Positions 5,145 to 8,506 of a stretch of 8,506 nucleotides of DNA are shown in pieces. The translations under genes were made by a program, and so were the position numbers. Every line of letters starts with the position of its first letter. The first letter of the stretch is position 1. Origin of the DNA: Prevotellaceae bacterium (GTDB lineage Bacteria > Bacteroidota > Bacteroidia > Bacteroidales > UBA932); NCBI GenBank assembly GCA_031257455.1, contig JAIROQ010000018.1, positions 1 through 8,506 on the forward strand. Direction: 5' to 3'. Below the pieces are notes generated by a model. It had not been told where the DNA came from. It saw only the letters and a program-made list of their open reading frames with translations, and searched no databases.

Positions 5145-8100
5145 ATGAAAAACATCTTTTTAATAGCCCTTGCAGCGCTATTTACCGCGCTGCCGGCATG
5201 GACGCAGAAAAATCAACCGGATATAACAGTGAAAAATTATACCACCGAATGGGAAAATGCCGACAGCTTATTAAAAGCCGGACAGCCGCGGTCGGCAACG
5301 GAAATTATTGATAAGATTTATGCTGCGGCGCAGCAGGAAAAGAATGTGCCGCAGTTTATCAAGGCCGTGATTTACCGCCTGCGGGTAAAAGACAGCTACG
5401 AAGAAGACGCGCTGGCCAAAAATATTATGGACACGGAAGCGCTGCTGCTTACCGCCGGTTTTCCTGCCAAAAATATTTTGCACACGATAGCCGCCGAATT
5501 GTACCGGACATATTACCAGCAAAACCGCCGGCAGTTCCATTCCCGCACGGCGCAGGCATTCGTTTCGGAGGAGGCGGGGGATACGCCGCCGGAAGACGTC
5601 CGTACGTTTGACCTGCGGCAGCTGGTAGCAAAATGCGTGGCGCATTGTTCGGCTTCGCTGGAAAGGCCGGAAGATTTGCAGGAAATCAATATCAATGCCT
5701 ATGCCGCCATGCTGGACAAAGCGCCGGATTCGGAGCGTTACCGCCCTACATTATTTGATTTTTTGGCATTCCGCGCTGTGGCCTTTTATCAAATGGAGGA
5801 AGCCGGTTTGACGCAGCCGGCAGACCGGTTTGTAATCGACCGGGCGGAGTATTTCGCACCTGCCGCCGCGTTCGTGCAGCAGCCGCCGGCGACTGCGGAC
5901 ACCCTGTCGTTTCCATACCAATCGTTGCTATTGCTGCAAAAGATTATCGCCTTCCATTTGCCGGATACTGTGCCGGACGCATTGGTGGACGCCGATTTAC
6001 AGCGGCTGGATTTTGTGCACCGGCAAAGCGTCCTGCCCGACAAGGACAGCCTGTACCTGTCGGCATTGCAGGCATTGGAAATGCAGTATGCCGATGCGCC
6101 GTGCTTGGCAGAGATTGCTTACCGCATGGCAAAACTGTGCAATAAGCAGGGCGATGCTTACCATCCTTTTACCAACCCCGCGCCGCAATGGAAGAAGAAG
6201 GATGCGGTAGCAATGATTGACCGTGCGGTAAGCCGTTTTCCGAAAAGTTTCGGCGCGAATAACTGCCTTGCCTTGAAAAATGATATCCTGCAGCCGGCGC
6301 TTTCTTTTTCGACCGATAAGGCGGTAGCGCCCGGCCGGCCGCTGCTCGTTAATGTGGCGTACCGGAATGTGCCGAAAATATATATTAAAATCGTAGCGCT
6401 GGATTTCAAAAAAGAATTGACGCGAACCAATGACGAAGACCGGCTGGCGGCGTATGCAGCGGCGGAAGCCGTGTACGCGGCGGCATTCGATTTACCCGAT
6501 GACGGCGATTACCAAAGGCATGTAGCGGACTTGGCATTGCCGGCGTTGAACGAGGGGTACTATGCCCTGCTGGCTTCGCCGGAAGATAATTTTTCAAAAG
6601 ACGCCATCCTTGTAACGGTAACGAACATTTGGGTAACGAACATCAGTTTTGTAGAAAAGGATAACCACGGGGAAGCAGTCGTGCAGCTGCTCGACCGGAC
6701 AAGCGGGCAACCATTGAGCGGTGTAACCGCACAACGGTACACGCAAAAATATAATTACAATCAACGGCAATATGAAGTGCAATTCGGCGAAACGTACACC
6801 TCCGGCGCGGAAGGCCGGATCACATTGACCGGCGCGACCGAACAACGCCGCAATTCGTCTCTGTTTTTTACCAAAGGAAAAGACAGCTACGCCGGCGGGA
6901 ACATCTATTTATACCGGTATGCCAACACGGACGCCCCGCAGTACCAAACCACCTTTTTTACCGACCGCGCCATTTACCGGCCGGGACAAACCGTCTATTT
7001 CAAGGGAGTCGTCTTGAAATGGGAAAACGAAAAACCTGCGGTAGCCGCCGGTTACCGGCAAACGGTTACGTTTTATAATGTCAATGGGGAAAAGGTTTCG
7101 GCGCTGGATGTTTTTTCCAATGAATTCGGCTCGTTTGCCGGCAGCTTTATTATTCCCGCCAACGGGCTGACGGGGCAAATGTATATAAACGCATCGGCGG
7201 CTACCGGCAAGGTTTATTTTCAGGTAGAGGAATACAAACGGCCAAAGTTTGAAGTAGGGTTCGATATAGCGGAAAACGAAGCAGCATACCGGCTGGGTGA
7301 AAAAATTACCCTGTCGGGAAAAGCAAAAACATACGCCGGCAGCGCAGTGAGCGATGCAAAAGTAACCTACCGCGTGGTACGCGAAGCCCGCTATCCGCTG
7401 TGGCGGTGGTGGTGGGGAACGCCGCCCTCTTCGCCGGAACAGGAAATCACGAACGGCGAAACCGTAACAAATACCGATGGCTCGTTTGAAGTTTCATTCA
7501 CCGCCATTCCCGATGCCGGCGCGGACAAGCGGCAGCCGCCCGTATTTCATTACACGGTGTATGCAGCGGTGAGCGACATCAACGGCGAAACGCACGAAAC
7601 CAAAACGACCGTGCCTGTGGGCTACCGGGCATTACTGCTTTCTTCCGGCTTGCCCGAAACAGTAAACCTGGAAGACCTGAAAGAAATAACCGTTACCGCT
7701 ACCAATTTACAGGGAAAAGCCTTGCCCGTGAAAGGCACGCTGACCGTTTGGAAACTGCGCAGTCCCGGCCGCCTCCTCCAGCCCCGCCGCGGGGAACGCC
7801 CCGACAAGTTCCTCCTTTCCCGTGAGGAATTTGAGAAACTCTTCCCTTACGGCGTATATGATGACGAAGACCGCTTCGAGCAATGGGAGCGGGCGCAAGT
7901 GTTTTCGGCGGCGTTTGACACGAAAACCGCCATAGCCTGCGTCCTTCCGAAGGGGCGGCAATGGGCGGAGGGAAAGTACATGGTTACGCTTTCGGCAAAA
8001 GACCCCTATGGCGAAACGGTAGCGGACACGGCTGTTTTCACCGGCTTCCGAACAGACAGGGCGCAGGATACGGAAACGATGTTATTGGAAACATTAAATC

Positions 8101-8506
8101 ACTCGGTGCAGCCGGGCGAAACGCTGAAAATCGTGGCGGGAAGCGCATACGACAGAGTAGAGGCATGGCTGGAAATCACCGGACACCAAGGCGCGGTACT
8201 GGAACAGCGGCGGCTTCAGTTTTCCGGCAACAAACAAACGATAGCCATTCCGGTTACCGAAGCGCATCGCGGCGGCTTGGGCGTGTCGCTGTTTTTTGTC
8301 CGGCACAATCGCGTGTACAGTCGGAATGAAACCGTACAAGCGCCGTTCGACAACAAAAAACTGACGCTCGAACTGGCTACTTTCCGCGACAAGTTGCAAC
8401 CCGGACAGGAAGAGGAATGGCGTATCACGATTAAAGACAAGGCCGGCGATGCGGTAGCCGCCGAACTGTTGGCGTCCATGTACGACTCCTCGCTGGATGC
8501 GTTTGC
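5145..8506 (+). CDS. Bacterial alpha-2-macroglobulin family protein, 3' end beyond the window
   Basis: The ATG at 5145 opens a frame with no stop for 1120 codons to the right edge. Family members in Bacteroidota are, from memory, about 1,800-2,000 residues, so well over a third is missing. Residues 1-20 (KNIFLIALAALFTALPAW) are a signal peptide without a lipobox Cys. Residues about 25-375 are mostly helical. Beta-sandwich macroglobulin domains follow: an MG1-like domain at about 510-600, MG2 with DRAIYRPGQTVYFKG at 607-621, VEEYKRPKFEV at 694-704 opening the next domain, and an aromatic run WRWWWG at 753-758. The bait-region domain (A2M_N_2 type) begins near 988 (VQPGETLKI), and ASMYDSSLDAF at 1110-1120 is a family signature. 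Such proteins are thought to trap foreign proteases in the periplasm or at the surface. The thioester region (CxEQ) lies outside the window, so its presence is unknown. It has its own promoter box. Confidence 0.93.
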   Translation, partial: MKNIFLIALAALFTALPAWTQKNQPDITVKNYTTEWENADSLLKAGQPRSATEIIDKIYAAAQQEKNVPQFIKAVIYRLRVKDSYEEDALAKNIMDTEALLLTAGFPAKNILHTIAAELYRTYYQQNRRQFHSRTAQAFVSEEAGDTPPEDVRTFDLRQLVAKCVAHCSASLERPEDLQEININAYAAMLDKAPDSERYRPTLFDFLAFRAVAFYQMEEAGLTQPADRFVIDRAEYFAPAAAFVQQPPATADTLSFPYQSLLLLQKIIAFHLPDTVPDALVDADLQRLDFVHRQSVLPDKDSLYLSALQALEMQYADAPCLAEIAYRMAKLCNKQGDAYHPFTNPAPQWKKKDAVAMIDRAVSRFPKSFGANNCLALKNDILQPALSFSTDKAVAPGRPLLVNVAYRNVPKIYIKIVALDFKKELTRTNDEDRLAAYAAAEAVYAAAFDLPDDGDYQRHVADLALPALNEGYYALLASPEDNFSKDAILVTVTNIWVTNISFVEKDNHGEAVVQLLDRTSGQPLSGVTAQRYTQKYNYNQRQYEVQFGETYTSGAEGRITLTGATEQRRNSSLFFTKGKDSYAGGNIYLYRYANTDAPQYQTTFFTDRAIYRPGQTVYFKGVVLKWENEKPAVAAGYRQTVTFYNVNGEKVSALDVFSNEFGSFAGSFIIPANGLTGQMYINASAATGKVYFQVEEYKRPKFEVGFDIAENEAAYRLGEKITLSGKAKTYAGSAVSDAKVTYRVVREARYPLWRWWWGTPPSSPEQEITNGETVTNTDGSFEVSFTAIPDAGADKRQPPVFHYTVYAAVSDINGETHETKTTVPVGYRALLLSSGLPETVNLEDLKEITVTATNLQGKALPVKGTLTVWKLRSPGRLLQPRRGERPDKFLLSREEFEKLFPYGVYDDEDRFEQWERAQVFSAAFDTKTAIACVLPKGRQWAEGKYMVTLSAKDPYGETVADTAVFTGFRTDRAQDTETMLLETLNHSVQPGETLKIVAGSAYDRVEAWLEITGHQGAVLEQRRLQFSGNKQTIAIPVTEAHRGGLGVSLFFVRHNRVYSRNETVQAPFDNKKLTLELATFRDKLQPGQEEEWRITIKDKAGDAVAAELLASMYDSSLDAF

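Noticed and set aside
5033..5311. Small plus-strand gene overlapping the macroglobulin start
   Set aside because: It reads the macroglobulin N-terminus in another frame, overlaps the obgE stop, and has no family features.

Overview
The window looks like a chromosomal segment of a Bacteroidota bacterium, probably order Bacteroidales. Three things point there. Promoter-like TAnnTTTG boxes sit before genes that have A-rich leaders and no Shine-Dalgarno sequence. The Obg protein closely resembles remembered Bacteroides sequences. The two flanking genes encode a FISUMP-domain protein and a large alpha-2-macroglobulin of the Bacteroidota type. Species cannot be named from the sequence, and no database search was possible.

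Layout. Positions 1-806 (minus strand) hold the 5' part of a secreted FISUMP-domain protein that runs off the left edge. Positions 807-1547 are about 740 bases of repeat-rich intergenic DNA. In order this DNA holds four short hairpins, two copies of a GTCATTCCGAGC-type dispersed repeat with a possible second half, a 21-bp tandem array of 14 full units plus one partial, and a clear promoter box. That promoter serves a 216-residue protein of unknown function (1548-2198, plus). Convergent to it is purE (2233-2745, minus). Divergent from purE begins a plus-strand run of hpt (2844-3383), adk (3402-3974) and obgE (4038-5036). A separate promoter box then precedes a large secreted alpha-2-macroglobulin family gene (5145 to the right edge, incomplete).

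How the genes fit together. purE acts in de novo purine synthesis, hpt in purine salvage, and adk in adenylate balance. obgE is a GTP-binding ribosome-assembly factor. This block is ordinary housekeeping. The FISUMP protein and the alpha-2-macroglobulin are envelope or exported proteins. Between adk and obgE there are two short tracts that both have a 7-bp period, and one of them forms the 3' end and stop codon of adk.

The most unusual structure is the 21-bp array at 1144-1452. Its 14-bp core is nearly its own reverse complement. Its spacing is close to two turns of B-DNA. It ends about 35 bases before the promoter of the unknown protein. Long reading frames cross it on both strands, but the differences between units fall mostly on first and second codon positions. 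I therefore read it as a DNA-level element rather than a gene. No complete new defence or mobile system is visible.
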